Positions 18,190 through 28,082 of a stretch of DNA of 64,000 nucleotides are shown piece after piece. The stretch covers positions 16,909-80,908 of the forward strand of contig CAZAVY010000002.1 of NCBI GenBank assembly GCA_964488685.1, in the 5' to 3' direction. The position numbers and the translations under genes were made by a program. Each line of letters opens with the position of its first letter. The first letter of the stretch is position 1. A model generated the notes under the pieces. It saw nothing but the letters and a program-made list of their open reading frames with translations. It ran no database searches and was not told where the DNA came from. The stretch comes from GCA-001735895 sp964488685 (GTDB lineage: Bacteria; Pseudomonadota; Gammaproteobacteria; GCA-001735895).

Positions 18190-20745
18190 TTAGCCATCGC
18201 TACCTTTGGTATCATCAACACTCGCTGCAACCGATTCAATTTGAACCAGCTGTTCATCGTTGCCGAGACGAATCAGTGTCACTCCCTGAGTGTTGCGCCC
18301 CAATATCGAGATATCATTCACCGGGGTACGCACCAGGGTTCCGCTGTTACTAATGAGCATGACTTCTTCATCCCCGGCAATTTTTATTGCACCGACGACA
18401 CGACCGTTGCGGGCTGAAGTCTGGATCGATATGACGCCCTGTCCGCCCCTGCCCTGCACAGAGAAATCATCAATTCGTGTGCGTTTTCCATATCCGTTTT
18501 CGGTCGCGAACAGGATCTGGCCGTGGTTGGATTCAACCGCGATCAGGGATATTACCTCGTCGGCGGTTTTAATTTTGATGCCGCGCACACCGGCCGCTGT
18601 GCGCCCCATTGCACGCACGTCATTTTCATCGATACGAATACCTTTGCCAGCACTGGTAAACATCATCAGGTCAGATTTGCCATCGGTTAACTGGACGCCG
18701 ATCAGGCTGTCTTCATCGCGTAAATCGAGCGCGATAATGCCATTCGCACGGGGTCGTGAAAAATACGATAGCGCGGTACGCTTGACCTTTCCGTTCGCCG
18801 TGGCGAAGAAGATAAAACGATCATCGGGATACTCCCTGACCGGCAGGATTGCGGTGATGCGTTCGTTCGCTTCCAGCGGCAGCAAATTAATCATTGGACG
18901 TCCGCGCGCAGTACGGCTACCGATCGGTAGTTGGAATACCTTTTGCCAGTAAACCTTGCCGCGAGTGGAGAAACACAGCAGCGTGTCGTGGGTTGATGCG
19001 GAAAACATCTGTTCGACAAAATCTTCGTCCTTTACCCGGGTAGCGGCCTTGCCCCTGCCACCACGGCGCTGTGCCGAGTATGACTCCAGTGGTTGCGCCT
19101 TGGCATATCCGAGATGCGAAATTGTGACAACCACGTCTTCTTCGGTGATCAGATCCTCGACCGTTAAATCAGAATGATCGATGATGATATCGGTGCGCCT
19201 GGGGTCGGAAAATTCATCTTTAATTTCTTCGAGTTCACGCCGGATTTCCTGCTTCAGGCGTTCATCACGATTTAAAACGTCCAGTAAATCCTCGATCTTT
19301 TCGAGAATCTCTCGATATTCGGAAATGATCTTGTCCTGTTCCAGCCCGGTCAGTTTGTGTAGTCGCAAATCTAGAATTGCCTGCGCCTGCCTTTCGGTGA
19401 GGTGGTATTGATCGCCCACCAGCCCGCTGCTTTCGTCAATTCCCTCCGGCTTAGACGACGCTGCACCCGCGCGCTGCAGCATTTCCATTACCACACCCGG
19501 AGACCACGGTTTTTCGAGTAGCGCAAGCTTGGCGACTGCGGGGCTTGAGGATTGCTTGATCATCGCGATGATTTCATCGATGTTGGATAAAGCGACCGCC
19601 AGACCTTCGAGCAAATGAGCGCGATCGCGGGCTTTACGTAATTCAAATATGGTACGCCGGGTAACGACTTCGCGACGATGCAATATAAAAGCATCGAGGA
19701 TTTGTTTTATATTGAGCAGGCGGGGTTGGCCATCGACAAGCGCGACCATGTTGATACCAAACACGTTTTGCATCTGCGTCTGCTTGTAAAGATTATTCAG
19801 TACCACATCCGCAATTTCGCCGCGACGCAATTCTATCACCATGCGCATCCCATCCTTGTCCGATTCGTCACGCAGGCCGGTAATACCATCGAGACGTTTT
19901 TCCTTGACCAGTTGCGCAATTTTTTCAAGCAGGCGCGCCTTGTTGACCTGGTAAGGTAATTCGGTGACGATAATGCTTTGCTTTCCAGACTTGTCTTCTT
20001 CGTAGTGTGTCTTTGCGCGCAGATAAATCTTGCCCTTGCCGCTGCGGTAGGCTTCCCGAATTCCCCGGGCGCCATTTATGTGACCCGCGGTCGGAAAGTC
20101 CGGCCCCGGAATACACTCCATCAGGCCTTCGATGTCGGATTCCGGTTCATCGATCAGGAGAATACAGGCGTTCACAACCTCGGCAAGATTGTGCGGCGGG
20201 ATATTGGTGGCCATGCCAACCGCAATGCCCGAGGAACCGTTAATCAACAGGTTCGGCACCCGCGTCGGTAACACCACGGGTTCGTGTTCAGATTCATCGT
20301 AATTGGGTAGATAGTCGACGGTTTCCTTTTCCAGATCAGCCAGTAATTGGTGCGCGATTTTCGACATGCGCACTTCGGTGTAACGCATCGCAGCCGGCGA
20401 ATCGCCATCAACAGAACCGAAATTGCCCTGCCCGTCGACCAGCATGTGGCGCATTGCAAAGGGTTGCGCCATGCGGACGATGGTATCGTAAACCGCGGTA
20501 TCACCGTGCGGATGGTATTTACCGATGACGTCACCGACTACTCTGGCAGATTTTTTGTAGGGTTTGTTGAAATCATTCCCGAGTACGCTCATCGCGTACA
20601 GAACTCGTCGATGCACCGGTTTGAGGCCATCGCGTACATCCGGCAATGCGCGTCCGACAATGACGCTCATCGCGTATTCGAGATAAGACTGACGCATCTC
20701 GTCTTCAAGATTGACAGGAAATATTTCCTTGGCAATTTTAGCCAT
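18190..20745 (-). CDS. gyrA: DNA gyrase subunit A
   Basis: GyrA is the DNA cleavage and rejoining subunit of gyrase, which introduces negative supercoils. The 851-residue product has the winged-helix core with the catalytic Tyr in RYTEVRMSK, and the C-terminal pinwheel domain with the GyrA box QRRGGRG (in SAQRRGGRGKAATR) and its repeated blades. The quinolone-determining region reads GDTAVYD with Thr83 and Asp87; Thr at 83 is the natural residue in several genera, so it should not be read as acquired resistance. The acidic C-terminal tail is short. It is the first gene of the leftward gyrA-pheA-hisC-tyrA-aroA-cmk run. Confidence 0.97.
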   Translation of the reverse strand: MAKIAKEIFPVNLEDEMRQSYLEYAMSVIVGRALPDVRDGLKPVHRRVLYAMSVLGNDFNKPYKKSARVVGDVIGKYHPHGDTAVYDTIVRMAQPFAMRHMLVDGQGNFGSVDGDSPAAMRYTEVRMSKIAHQLLADLEKETVDYLPNYDESEHEPVVLPTRVPNLLINGSSGIAVGMATNIPPHNLAEVVNACILLIDEPESDIEGLMECIPGPDFPTAGHINGARGIREAYRSGKGKIYLRAKTHYEEDKSGKQSIIVTELPYQVNKARLLEKIAQLVKEKRLDGITGLRDESDKDGMRMVIELRRGEIADVVLNNLYKQTQMQNVFGINMVALVDGQPRLLNIKQILDAFILHRREVVTRRTIFELRKARDRAHLLEGLAVALSNIDEIIAMIKQSSSPAVAKLALLEKPWSPGVVMEMLQRAGAASSKPEGIDESSGLVGDQYHLTERQAQAILDLRLHKLTGLEQDKIISEYREILEKIEDLLDVLNRDERLKQEIRRELEEIKDEFSDPRRTDIIIDHSDLTVEDLITEEDVVVTISHLGYAKAQPLESYSAQRRGGRGKAATRVKDEDFVEQMFSASTHDTLLCFSTRGKVYWQKVFQLPIGSRTARGRPMINLLPLEANERITAILPVREYPDDRFIFFATANGKVKRTALSYFSRPRANGIIALDLRDEDSLIGVQLTDGKSDLMMFTSAGKGIRIDENDVRAMGRTAAGVRGIKIKTADEVISLIAVESNHGQILFATENGYGKRTRIDDFSVQGRGGQGVISIQTSARNGRVVGAIKIAGDEEVMLISNSGTLVRTPVNDISILGRNTQGVTLIRLGNDEQLVQIESVAASVDDTKGSDG

Positions 20746-20948
20746 AAAACTCGGAACTCAACGGTAAGAAATGTAGCAGGAACGATTCATTTTGATTGTG
20801 CGGGATTTTATCACATTCCCAAGGGTTAACACTACTGATAAGATCGGCCCACAGGCGTTAAAATAAGCAGATTTGAGGGTTTTACCCGTGCACACAAAAT
20901 ATACAGCGCAGGACAATCTTCAGATTGCGCATGAATCGTTTGCAGCGG

Positions 20949-21114
20949 TAGGAGTCTGTCGGACTTAGGATAAATCTACTGCGGAAAAGGCATTTTGGCC
21001 AGATATTCCTATCCAATTCGTTGAATATGAGTGACTATTCGCCTCATTCGATAGAAAAATCTGACTCAAAATGCCTTTCCCTCGCTACGACACCCTAAGT
21101 CCGACAGACTCCTA
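20949..21114. mobile_element. MITE-like element, copy 1 (166 bp)
   Basis: A short non-coding element is bounded by perfect 21-base terminal inverted repeats at 20949-20969 and 21094-21114, starting TAGGAGTCTG. Subterminal parts are also inverted: an AAAGGCATTTT motif near the left end faces AAAATGCCTTT near the right. A second copy, inverted and about 97% identical, lies at 47973-48139. The outermost TA at each end could be a duplicated TA target, as made by IS630/Tc1-type transposases, but it could equally be part of the repeat. It has no open reading frame. It lies in the gap between gyrA and mtaD, just upstream of the mtaD start. Confidence 0.85.
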
Positions 21115-21137
21115 GTCAAATCTTGTAAGGTTCAGCT

Positions 21138-22457
21138 ATGTCACATCGATTTCAAATTCTCCAGCCGGACTGGATCGTCACGGTCAATTCGGATTTCGAA
21201 GTGTTGCAGGAGGTCTCGGTCGTTATCGAAGACAATCTGATTCAAAGCCTGACCAGCAATGATGAAATTGCCGAACTTGCGTGTTTTACGCAAGCCGAAA
21301 TCATCAAATTACCCAACTGTGCCTTGTTGCCCGGACTGGTGAACAGCCACACCCACACCTCGATGAGCCTGTTCCGTGGCATCGCCGACGATTTGCCTTT
21401 AATGGAATGGCTGACTGAACATATCTGGCCCGCAGAAACAAAATGGGTTAGCCCGGGATTTGCCGTTGACGGATTCAAACTGGCAGTGGCCGAGATGATT
21501 CGTTCAGGCACCACCTGCCTCAATGACATGTATTATTTTCCCGACGAAATCGCGCGTTGTTCCCAGCGCATCGGCATGCGGAGTGTCATTGGCCTGATCG
21601 TACTCGACTTCCCCAGCGTCTGGGCACAGAATGCCGAAGAATATCTGCACAGGGCGCTGGCGGTGCACGATGAAATTCGGGAATTTCCGCTCGTCAACAG
21701 TGCACTGGCACCCCATGCCCCGTATACGGTTTCGGATGAACCGCTACGGCAGATAGCGATGTACAGTAATGAACTCGATGTGCCGGTGCACATGCATGTT
21801 CATGAAACCGCGGCAGAAGTCACCGAAGCACAACAGAAGACCGGCAAGCGACCATTGGAGCGCCTCGACCAGCTCAACCTGCTGAATTCGAACCTGATCG
21901 CGGTGCATATGACCGAACTCGACGATTTCGAAATAGAGCGAGTGGTTGAAGCCGGTGTTAACATTGTACACTGCCCCGAATCAAACCTGAAAATGGGCAG
22001 TGGAATTTGTCCGGTTGCCAACTTGCTCGAACAGGGTGTCAACTTGTGCCTGGGAACCGATGGTGCGGCCAGCAACAATGATCTCGATCTGCTCGGGGAA
22101 ATGCGCACCGCTTCATTATTGGCTAAAGGCTTCAGTGGCGATGCTCGCGCCTGTAACGCACGCCAGACCATCGAAATGGCGACTATCAACGGGGCCAGGG
22201 CACTCGGATTAGCGCATCGGATCGGCAGTATTGAAACCGGTAAGTGCGCGGATTTGATTACCATAGATCTGGCCAGTTTGAACACCCAGCCAGTTTACGA
22301 CCCGGTGGCTCAGATCGTGTATGCCGCGTCCAGTCGACAGGTATCGCATGTCTGGATTGACGGTGTTCCACAACTCAGTAATTTCGAGCTTTGCAACCTG
22401 GACCACAAAGAAATCATCGCCAAGGCTGCTTCCTGGGCACAAAAAATCAAGGCTTGA
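21138..22457 (+). CDS. mtaD: 5-methylthioadenosine/S-adenosylhomocysteine deaminase (TRZ/ATZ family amidohydrolase)
   Basis: This 439-residue metal-dependent amidohydrolase probably deaminates methylthioadenosine and S-adenosylhomocysteine. It has the HTHTSMSLFRG metal motif, the second-shell MHVHETAAE His residues, LIAVHMTELDD, VHCPESNLKMGSG and the GTDGAASNNDLDL Asp. The family acts on several deaminated purines, so the exact substrate is inferred from the neighbouring ubiG-mupP-yciK genes, an arrangement seen in Pseudomonas. The MITE copy ends 23 bases before the start codon, so the original promoter may have been displaced. The stop lies 2 bases from the ubiG start. Confidence 0.88.
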   Translation: MSHRFQILQPDWIVTVNSDFEVLQEVSVVIEDNLIQSLTSNDEIAELACFTQAEIIKLPNCALLPGLVNSHTHTSMSLFRGIADDLPLMEWLTEHIWPAETKWVSPGFAVDGFKLAVAEMIRSGTTCLNDMYYFPDEIARCSQRIGMRSVIGLIVLDFPSVWAQNAEEYLHRALAVHDEIREFPLVNSALAPHAPYTVSDEPLRQIAMYSNELDVPVHMHVHETAAEVTEAQQKTGKRPLERLDQLNLLNSNLIAVHMTELDDFEIERVVEAGVNIVHCPESNLKMGSGICPVANLLEQGVNLCLGTDGAASNNDLDLLGEMRTASLLAKGFSGDARACNARQTIEMATINGARALGLAHRIGSIETGKCADLITIDLASLNTQPVYDPVAQIVYAASSRQVSHVWIDGVPQLSNFELCNLDHKEIIAKAASWAQKIKA

Positions 22458-22459
22458 GA

Positions 22460-23170
22460 ATGTCATTAGAGACGAATATAGACCCGCTCGAAATCGAAAA
22501 GTTTGAATCGATCGCAAGTCGTTGGTGGGATCGCGAGAGTGAATTCAAACCCCTGCACGATATCAATCCACTGCGGATTTCCTATATCGAGCGAATGGTT
22601 CAGTCAGTGGACGGCAAGCGCATCCTCGATGTCGGTTGTGGTGGCGGTATCCTGGCGGAAGCACTGGCACTGAAAGGCGCAAGGGTGACTGGTATCGACA
22701 TGTCCGGGTTGTCGCTTAAAGTTGCGCGCATGCATCTTCACGAATCAAAGCTCGATATCGAGTATCAACACTCGACGGTCGAAGCATTTGCAGATAGGAA
22801 CGAGGCACGGTTTGATATCGTCACCTGCCTCGAGATGCTCGAACACGTTCCCGATCCTGGGTCTATTATCACCGCAACAGCAGGTTTGCTCAAACCTGGA
22901 GGCACCCTGTTTCTATCAACCATCAACCGTAATCCCAAGGCATTTGCACTGGCCATACTGGGAGCCGAGTACCTCCTCGGGTTGCTGCCGCGTGGTACCC
23001 ACGACTACAGGAAATTTATTAAACCTTCCGAAATTGCAGCGCAATTACGTCGCCTTGACCTGCGGGCAACCGACATCACCGGTATGCACTATAACCCGAT
23101 TACGCGGCAATACTCGTTAAGTCGAGATATCGACGTCAACTACCTGATGACCGCTCGCCTCAATGATTGA
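22460..23170 (+). CDS. ubiG: Ubiquinone biosynthesis O-methyltransferase
   Basis: UbiG carries out both O-methylations of the ubiquinone ring. The start is set at the ATG at 22460 (MSLETNIDPLEIEKFESIASRWWD); the open frame extends upstream into mtaD, but the family N-terminus begins here. The 236-residue product has motif I ILDVGCGGGILAEALA, ARVTGIDMS, and the membrane-binding region after TINRNPKAFALAILGAEYLLGLLPRGTHDY. It overlaps mupP by 8 bases. Confidence 0.96.
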   Translation: MSLETNIDPLEIEKFESIASRWWDRESEFKPLHDINPLRISYIERMVQSVDGKRILDVGCGGGILAEALALKGARVTGIDMSGLSLKVARMHLHESKLDIEYQHSTVEAFADRNEARFDIVTCLEMLEHVPDPGSIITATAGLLKPGGTLFLSTINRNPKAFALAILGAEYLLGLLPRGTHDYRKFIKPSEIAAQLRRLDLRATDITGMHYNPITRQYSLSRDIDVNYLMTARLND

Positions 23171-23825
23171 CGGTATTCTGTTCGATCTCGATGGAACCCT
23201 GATTGACACCGCCCCTGACATGGGTGCCGCCCTGAACAGGTTGATGATCGAAGAAGGGCTCGAGCCCCTCCCGCTCGAATCGATTCGTCCCTTTGTATCG
23301 AAAGGTGGCCTGGTGCTGACCCGAATGGGTTTCGCCGACAAGGTTGCTGCGGGGGGAATCGAACCGCTGAGGCAACGATTCCTGCAGCTCTACCGTGACA
23401 ACATCGCTGATGAATCGAGATTATTCGAGGGTTGTGAAGCTATCCTGAGCGAGCTTGAAACGCGTTCGATCCCGTGGGGAATCGTTACCAACAAACCCGA
23501 ATGGCTGACCGATCCACTACTCGAGCGGCTTGGCCTGTCGCAGCGCAGCGGGGTCGTAATCGGTGGTGATACCCTAGAACATCGCAAACCTCACCCACTG
23601 CCCCTGCAGGTTGCAGCTGAGCGCCTCGGCGTCAGCTGCAGGAACTGTATTTACATCGGCGACGATGAGCGCGATATCGTGGCTGGTAAGGCCGCCAATA
23701 TGAAAACTCTGGTGGCGGCCTATGGTTATATCGAGGATGTTGACTGCATCGCTAACTGGGGTGCTGACGGTGTCATCGATCAACCCGTTGACCTGTTGCG
23801 ACACCCGTTGGTAACGCTACGATGA
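23163..23825 (+). CDS. mupP: HAD phosphatase, probable N-acetylmuramate 6-phosphate phosphatase
   Basis: This 220-residue HAD-family phosphatase has motif I FDLDGTLIDT with Asp8 and Asp10, motif II GIVTNKPEW, and motif IV IYIGDDERDIVAGKAA. It resembles phosphoglycolate phosphatase (Gph). In Pseudomonas the gene between ubiG and yciK is MupP, which removes phosphate from MurNAc 6-phosphate in the cell wall recycling bypass that leads to UDP-MurNAc. The identical neighbourhood here favours that role. Sequence alone does not separate MupP from Gph. Start and stop overlap both neighbours (8 and 4 bases). Confidence 0.8.
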   Translation: MIDGILFDLDGTLIDTAPDMGAALNRLMIEEGLEPLPLESIRPFVSKGGLVLTRMGFADKVAAGGIEPLRQRFLQLYRDNIADESRLFEGCEAILSELETRSIPWGIVTNKPEWLTDPLLERLGLSQRSGVVIGGDTLEHRKPHPLPLQVAAERLGVSCRNCIYIGDDERDIVAGKAANMKTLVAAYGYIEDVDCIANWGADGVIDQPVDLLRHPLVTLR

Positions 23826-24598
23826 AAACCATACCAGCAAGCTTTTCTGCCACGCAAGACTTGCTTGAAAATAAGGTTATCCTGGTTACCGGTGCAACCG
23901 GAGGATTCGGTAAAGTCGTTGCCACCGGCCTGGCTCGACACGGCGCCACGGTAATATTGTTGGCCAGGAATCTGCGCCTGGTTGAATCGCTTTATGACGA
24001 TATCGAACAGGCGGGATATCCGACTGCGGCAATATACCCGATCAATTTCGAAGGCGCCGTGGAAGCTGATTACGAAGCCTTGGCAGACAATATCGAGACC
24101 CGGCTAGGACGACTCGACGGCATGGTTCATTGTGCCGCAATCCTTGGCGCACCGACGGTTTTTGCGCAAAGCGATGTAGCGACCTGGTATCAGGTCCACC
24201 AGGTAAATCTGCACGCTCCCTACTTGCTGACCCGAGCCTGCCTGCCACTTCTGGGTCGCGCCAGGCGGGCATCGATACTTTTCATGATCGATGACAAGCC
24301 CGGAACCTACTGGGATGCATACCAGGTCAGCAAACAGGGATTAGGCGCCATGGCCGGTTTACTGGCGCGAGAATACGAAGGTAGCAATCTCCACGTCAAT
24401 TGTTTCAACCCCGGTAACACCCTTACCGGGTTGCGCATAAGCGCCTATCCCGCGGCTGATGATAACGACCAACTACCAACTCCCGAAGATCACATCGATA
24501 ACTTCCTCTACCTGATGAGCAATGATCTGGTTGAAAACGGCGAGATTTTCACGCCAAATCCGGGCGTGGTAGCAAAGGAGTTGTCATCAAGCGGTTAA
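23822..24598 (+). CDS. yciK: YciK-family short-chain dehydrogenase/reductase
   Basis: A classical SDR of 258 residues. The Rossmann motif is TGATGGFGKVVATGL at about residues 22-36, and the active-site YxxxK is in the YQVSKQG stretch. The family matches E. coli YciK and the protein encoded after mupP in Pseudomonas. Its substrate is unknown. The catalytic Ser position is in a segment reading RRASILFMIDDKPG, where a Ser is present but the usual spacing is loose. It is coupled to mupP by a 4-base overlap. Its stop codon abuts the stop codon of the convergent dnaE gene with no bases between. Confidence 0.88.
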   Translation: MKTIPASFSATQDLLENKVILVTGATGGFGKVVATGLARHGATVILLARNLRLVESLYDDIEQAGYPTAAIYPINFEGAVEADYEALADNIETRLGRLDGMVHCAAILGAPTVFAQSDVATWYQVHQVNLHAPYLLTRACLPLLGRARRASILFMIDDKPGTYWDAYQVSKQGLGAMAGLLAREYEGSNLHVNCFNPGNTLTGLRISAYPAADDNDQLPTPEDHIDNFLYLMSNDLVENGEIFTPNPGVVAKELSSSG

Positions 24599-27500
24599 TT
24601 AGGACTGGTATTCGAAGTAAAACTCTGAATTATCGAGGCAGCGCAGCAAAGCGAGCAAACATTGTTCATCCGGTTTTAACGACCAGTCACCATTGGTGCG
24701 CAACTGGTACTCGTAATCCTCGTGGCGCAGGTGGAAAACAACCGGCATTGCGTCCTCGGATTTGTAGGCGCGGAGCACATCGATAATCGAGTTAATTTCG
24801 CGCTCGCCATACCCATTTAAACGAATGTGCAAGGCACTCGCATGTTCTGCACGATAGTCGTCGAGTAGTTGTATGCCGGCGGCACGCAGTTTGATCCCGT
24901 TATTGAAAGCGTCATAGGCGATACCACCATCAACGACCCATACCAGGTCCTTATGCAGGATACTTTCGATCTTCGCGAGCAGGTCCGGAACCACGCGCAC
25001 ATCAACCCGGCCACTGCGGTCGTCGAGCGTGACAAAAGCTTCGCGTCCTTTGAAACCGTTGCGCATTCGGATATCGACGACCAGCCCGCATACTCTCGTC
25101 TGCTGCTCTTTCTGTCTAAATCTTTCACCATTTCCACCCTGTTCGAGTCGCTGCAGCCATTGCCCCAGCTGCATTGGTGCAAACTGTCTTATCTCGGTTT
25201 CGACCATGGCCAGCGGGTGTCCGGTGAGAAATAGCCCCAGCGCCTCTTTTTCCAGCTTGAGTCGCTGTTTTTCATCCCAGAAATCACACTCGGGTAACGG
25301 CCGATCAGCTTCACTCAGCGGTGAAATATTATCAAACATATCGTCGATCCCGGCATTGAGGTTGTTTTGCAGTTGCTCGGCGGCCTGTAAGGCATCGGGC
25401 AGATGCGACATAAGTGCCGCCCGGTTATCGCTGAAACAATCCATGGCACCGCCTTTGATCAGGGCCTCGATCATCTTGCGCCCGGATTTCGTCGCATCGA
25501 CTCGTTTGCAGAAGTCATCCAGCGACAGGTACTCCCGTTCGGAGCGAATTTCGACAATGCTTTCGATTGCCGCCTGGCCCACCCCCTTGATCGCACCCAG
25601 ACCATAGTAGATCCGCCCATCCTGCCCCGCTTTGAACGGGTAACCGGATAGATTGATATCGGGTGAACGAATATCGAGCCGCATATCGCGACAGTCGTCG
25701 ATCAAGGTGACGATCTTGTCGGTATTATCCATGTCGGCTGACAGCACGGCGGCCATAAACTGTGCCGGATAGTGTGTTTTCAGCCATGCGGTCTGGTACG
25801 ATATCAGCGCGTAACCCGCAGAGTGGGACTTGTTGAAACCGTAACCGGCAAACTTTTCCATCAGATCGAAAATATAGGTTGCGGTTGACAATTCAACCTG
25901 ATTGGCGACCGCGCCATCGGTGAAAACAGCTCGTTGCTGTTGCATTTCCTCTGCTTTTTTCTTGCCCATGGCGCGGCGTAACATATCGGCCCCGCCAAGC
26001 GTATAACCGGCCAGCACCTGAGCGATTTGCATGACCTGCTCCTGGTACAGAATGACGCCATAAGTTGGTTGCAATATGGTTTCCAGCGCCGGGTGAGGAT
26101 ACTCAACCCGGGATCGCCCGTGCTTGCGATCGATAAAATCGTCGACCATACCCGATTGCAGGGGTCCCGGGCGGAACAATGCCACCAGCGCGATGATATC
26201 TTCGAAGCCGTCAGGCTGCAGCCGACGGATCAAGTCTTTCATACCACGCGACTCGAGCTGAAACACTGCGGTAGTCTGGTAGGCCTGCAATAATTTGAAA
26301 GTGTCTGCATCGTCAAGCGGGATGCGTTCGATTTCGAGCTTGTCAGCGATGTTTTGCGCATTGATCGCGCGCACCGCCCAGTCGATAATCGTCAGCGTAC
26401 GCAGACCGAGAAAGTCGAACTTTACCAGGCCAACCGCCTCGACATCGTCCTTGTCATACTGCGATACCCGACCGGAACCACCCTGTTCACAGTAGAGCGG
26501 GGTAAAGTCTGTCAGGTTGCTCGGTGAAATCACGACGCCACCGGCATGCCTGCCCACGTTACGGGTCAGGCCTTCGAGGGAACGCGCCATATCGATCAAC
26601 ATCGTCACATCTTCATCATCCCGGTACAGCTCGAGCAATGCCTGTTCCTGTTGCAGAGCCTTGTCGAGCGTAATGCCGACCTCGAACGGCACCAGTTTGG
26701 CAATGCGATCGACGAATCCATAGGGATGGGACATTACCCTGCCGACATCGCGGATTACCGCTTTAGCCGCCATTCTGCCATAGGTGATGATCTGGGATAC
26801 CTGGTCACGTCCGTAATGTCCGGCGACGTATTCGATGACTTCATCGCGCCGATCCATGCAGAAATCGATATCGAAGTCAGGCATCGAAACTCGCTCCGGA
26901 TTAAGAAACCGTTCGAACAGCAAATCATAGGCGAGCGGATCAAGATCGGTTATGTTAAGCGCGTAGGCAACCAGGGAACCCGCGCCGGAGCCACGTCCCG
27001 GGCCGACCGGAATTTCATGTTTCTTGGCCCATTCGATAAAGTCCATGACGATCAGGAAATAGCCGGGATACCCCATTTCGATAATGACGCCGAGTTCGCT
27101 TTTGAGACGTATATAATAGGGTTCGCGCTCTAACCGATCGCCATCCGGCAGTTGTTGTTGCAACAACTCGAGTCGCCGCTCGAGTCCTTGTTCGGAGACA
27201 TGGCGGAAAAAACTATCCGTGGTGTGTTGCTGCGGAATCGGGTATTCGGGTAAATAGGTATTGCCCAGCTCGAGACGTAAATTGCAGGCGTTCGCAATTG
27301 CCACGGTATTTCCAATCGCCTGTGGGATATCGGCAAAGAGTTCGACCATTTCATCGGCCGAACGGAGGTACTGCTGCGGTGAATACAGTTTTGGCCTGCG
27401 CTCGTCCTCAAGTGTAAAACCGGTACAGATGCAAACCCTGACTTCGTGGGCGTCGAAATCCCCGGCATCGATAAAGCGGACATCGTTGGTCGCCACCACC

Positions 27501-28081
27501 GGCACCTGCAATGAACCCGACCATGCGACGGCGTGATTTATATAGGTTTCTTCATGCGCGCGAGCGGTGCGTTGCAATTCCAGGAAATAGCGGTCGTCGA
27601 AGATGTCCAGCCACTCCCGAAGGCATGTTTCCGCGAGCTCGGCATTCAGGCTTCTTAAGGCCAGCCCTATATCGCCCTCCAGGCATGCAGACAATGCGAT
27701 CAAGCCGTCATTTGCGGTACGCAACCAGTCTATCTCGATGGTCGCGCGATCGGCCGTTTGCCCCTCCAGGTAGGCACGGGAAATCAGCCGCTTCAGGTTC
27801 AGATAACCCTGTTGGTTCTGGCACAACAGCACCAGACGACTCAAGGCGTCGGTACGCCCCGGGTGATGGACCCAGACATCGGCGCCGAATATGGGTTTCA
27901 CGCCCATCGAAATAGCAGCTTTATAGTGTTTGACCACGGCGAACATATTGTTCGAATCGGTTAAAGCAACCGCTCCCATACCACGCTCGCGTACCTGTTC
28001 CACCAAAGGCTTCAAGCGGATGGTACTGTCCAGCAGTGAATATTCGCTATGAAGGTGCAGGTGGACGAAACGATTGCTCAT
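24599..28081 (-). CDS. dnaE: DNA polymerase III subunit alpha
   Basis: DnaE is the replicative polymerase subunit. I start it at the ATG at 28081 (MSNRFVHLHLHSEYSLLDS), giving 1160 residues, the E. coli length; the open frame runs a further 71 codons upstream through rnhB in another frame and is not coding there. The order is an N-terminal PHP domain (HLHLHSEYS), then the polymerase core with GPGRGSGAGSLVAYAL, the catalytic PDFDIDFCMDRR, and a helix-hairpin-helix, OB and C-terminal region. It follows rnhB by one base. rnhB-dnaE is the E. coli order, but accA does not follow here. Confidence 0.97.
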   Translation of the reverse strand: MSNRFVHLHLHSEYSLLDSTIRLKPLVEQVRERGMGAVALTDSNNMFAVVKHYKAAISMGVKPIFGADVWVHHPGRTDALSRLVLLCQNQQGYLNLKRLISRAYLEGQTADRATIEIDWLRTANDGLIALSACLEGDIGLALRSLNAELAETCLREWLDIFDDRYFLELQRTARAHEETYINHAVAWSGSLQVPVVATNDVRFIDAGDFDAHEVRVCICTGFTLEDERRPKLYSPQQYLRSADEMVELFADIPQAIGNTVAIANACNLRLELGNTYLPEYPIPQQHTTDSFFRHVSEQGLERRLELLQQQLPDGDRLEREPYYIRLKSELGVIIEMGYPGYFLIVMDFIEWAKKHEIPVGPGRGSGAGSLVAYALNITDLDPLAYDLLFERFLNPERVSMPDFDIDFCMDRRDEVIEYVAGHYGRDQVSQIITYGRMAAKAVIRDVGRVMSHPYGFVDRIAKLVPFEVGITLDKALQQEQALLELYRDDEDVTMLIDMARSLEGLTRNVGRHAGGVVISPSNLTDFTPLYCEQGGSGRVSQYDKDDVEAVGLVKFDFLGLRTLTIIDWAVRAINAQNIADKLEIERIPLDDADTFKLLQAYQTTAVFQLESRGMKDLIRRLQPDGFEDIIALVALFRPGPLQSGMVDDFIDRKHGRSRVEYPHPALETILQPTYGVILYQEQVMQIAQVLAGYTLGGADMLRRAMGKKKAEEMQQQRAVFTDGAVANQVELSTATYIFDLMEKFAGYGFNKSHSAGYALISYQTAWLKTHYPAQFMAAVLSADMDNTDKIVTLIDDCRDMRLDIRSPDINLSGYPFKAGQDGRIYYGLGAIKGVGQAAIESIVEIRSEREYLSLDDFCKRVDATKSGRKMIEALIKGGAMDCFSDNRAALMSHLPDALQAAEQLQNNLNAGIDDMFDNISPLSEADRPLPECDFWDEKQRLKLEKEALGLFLTGHPLAMVETEIRQFAPMQLGQWLQRLEQGGNGERFRQKEQQTRVCGLVVDIRMRNGFKGREAFVTLDDRSGRVDVRVVPDLLAKIESILHKDLVWVVDGGIAYDAFNNGIKLRAAGIQLLDDYRAEHASALHIRLNGYGEREINSIIDVLRAYKSEDAMPVVFHLRHEDYEYQLRTNGDWSLKPDEQCLLALLRCLDNSEFYFEYQS

Positions 28082-28082
28082 T

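Noticed and set aside
18290..18952. Long plus-strand open frame opposite gyrA (220 codons)
   Set aside because: Low-complexity Ser/Arg-rich translation typical of an antisense shadow of a conserved gene.
18430..20745. Thr83 of GyrA as acquired quinolone resistance
   Set aside because: Thr at this position is the natural residue in several gammaproteobacterial genera, so it gives no evidence for selection.
20746..20948. A specific gyrA promoter
   Set aside because: A TAAAAT-like -10 is present near 20806, but no -35 at an acceptable distance could be found, so no site is claimed.
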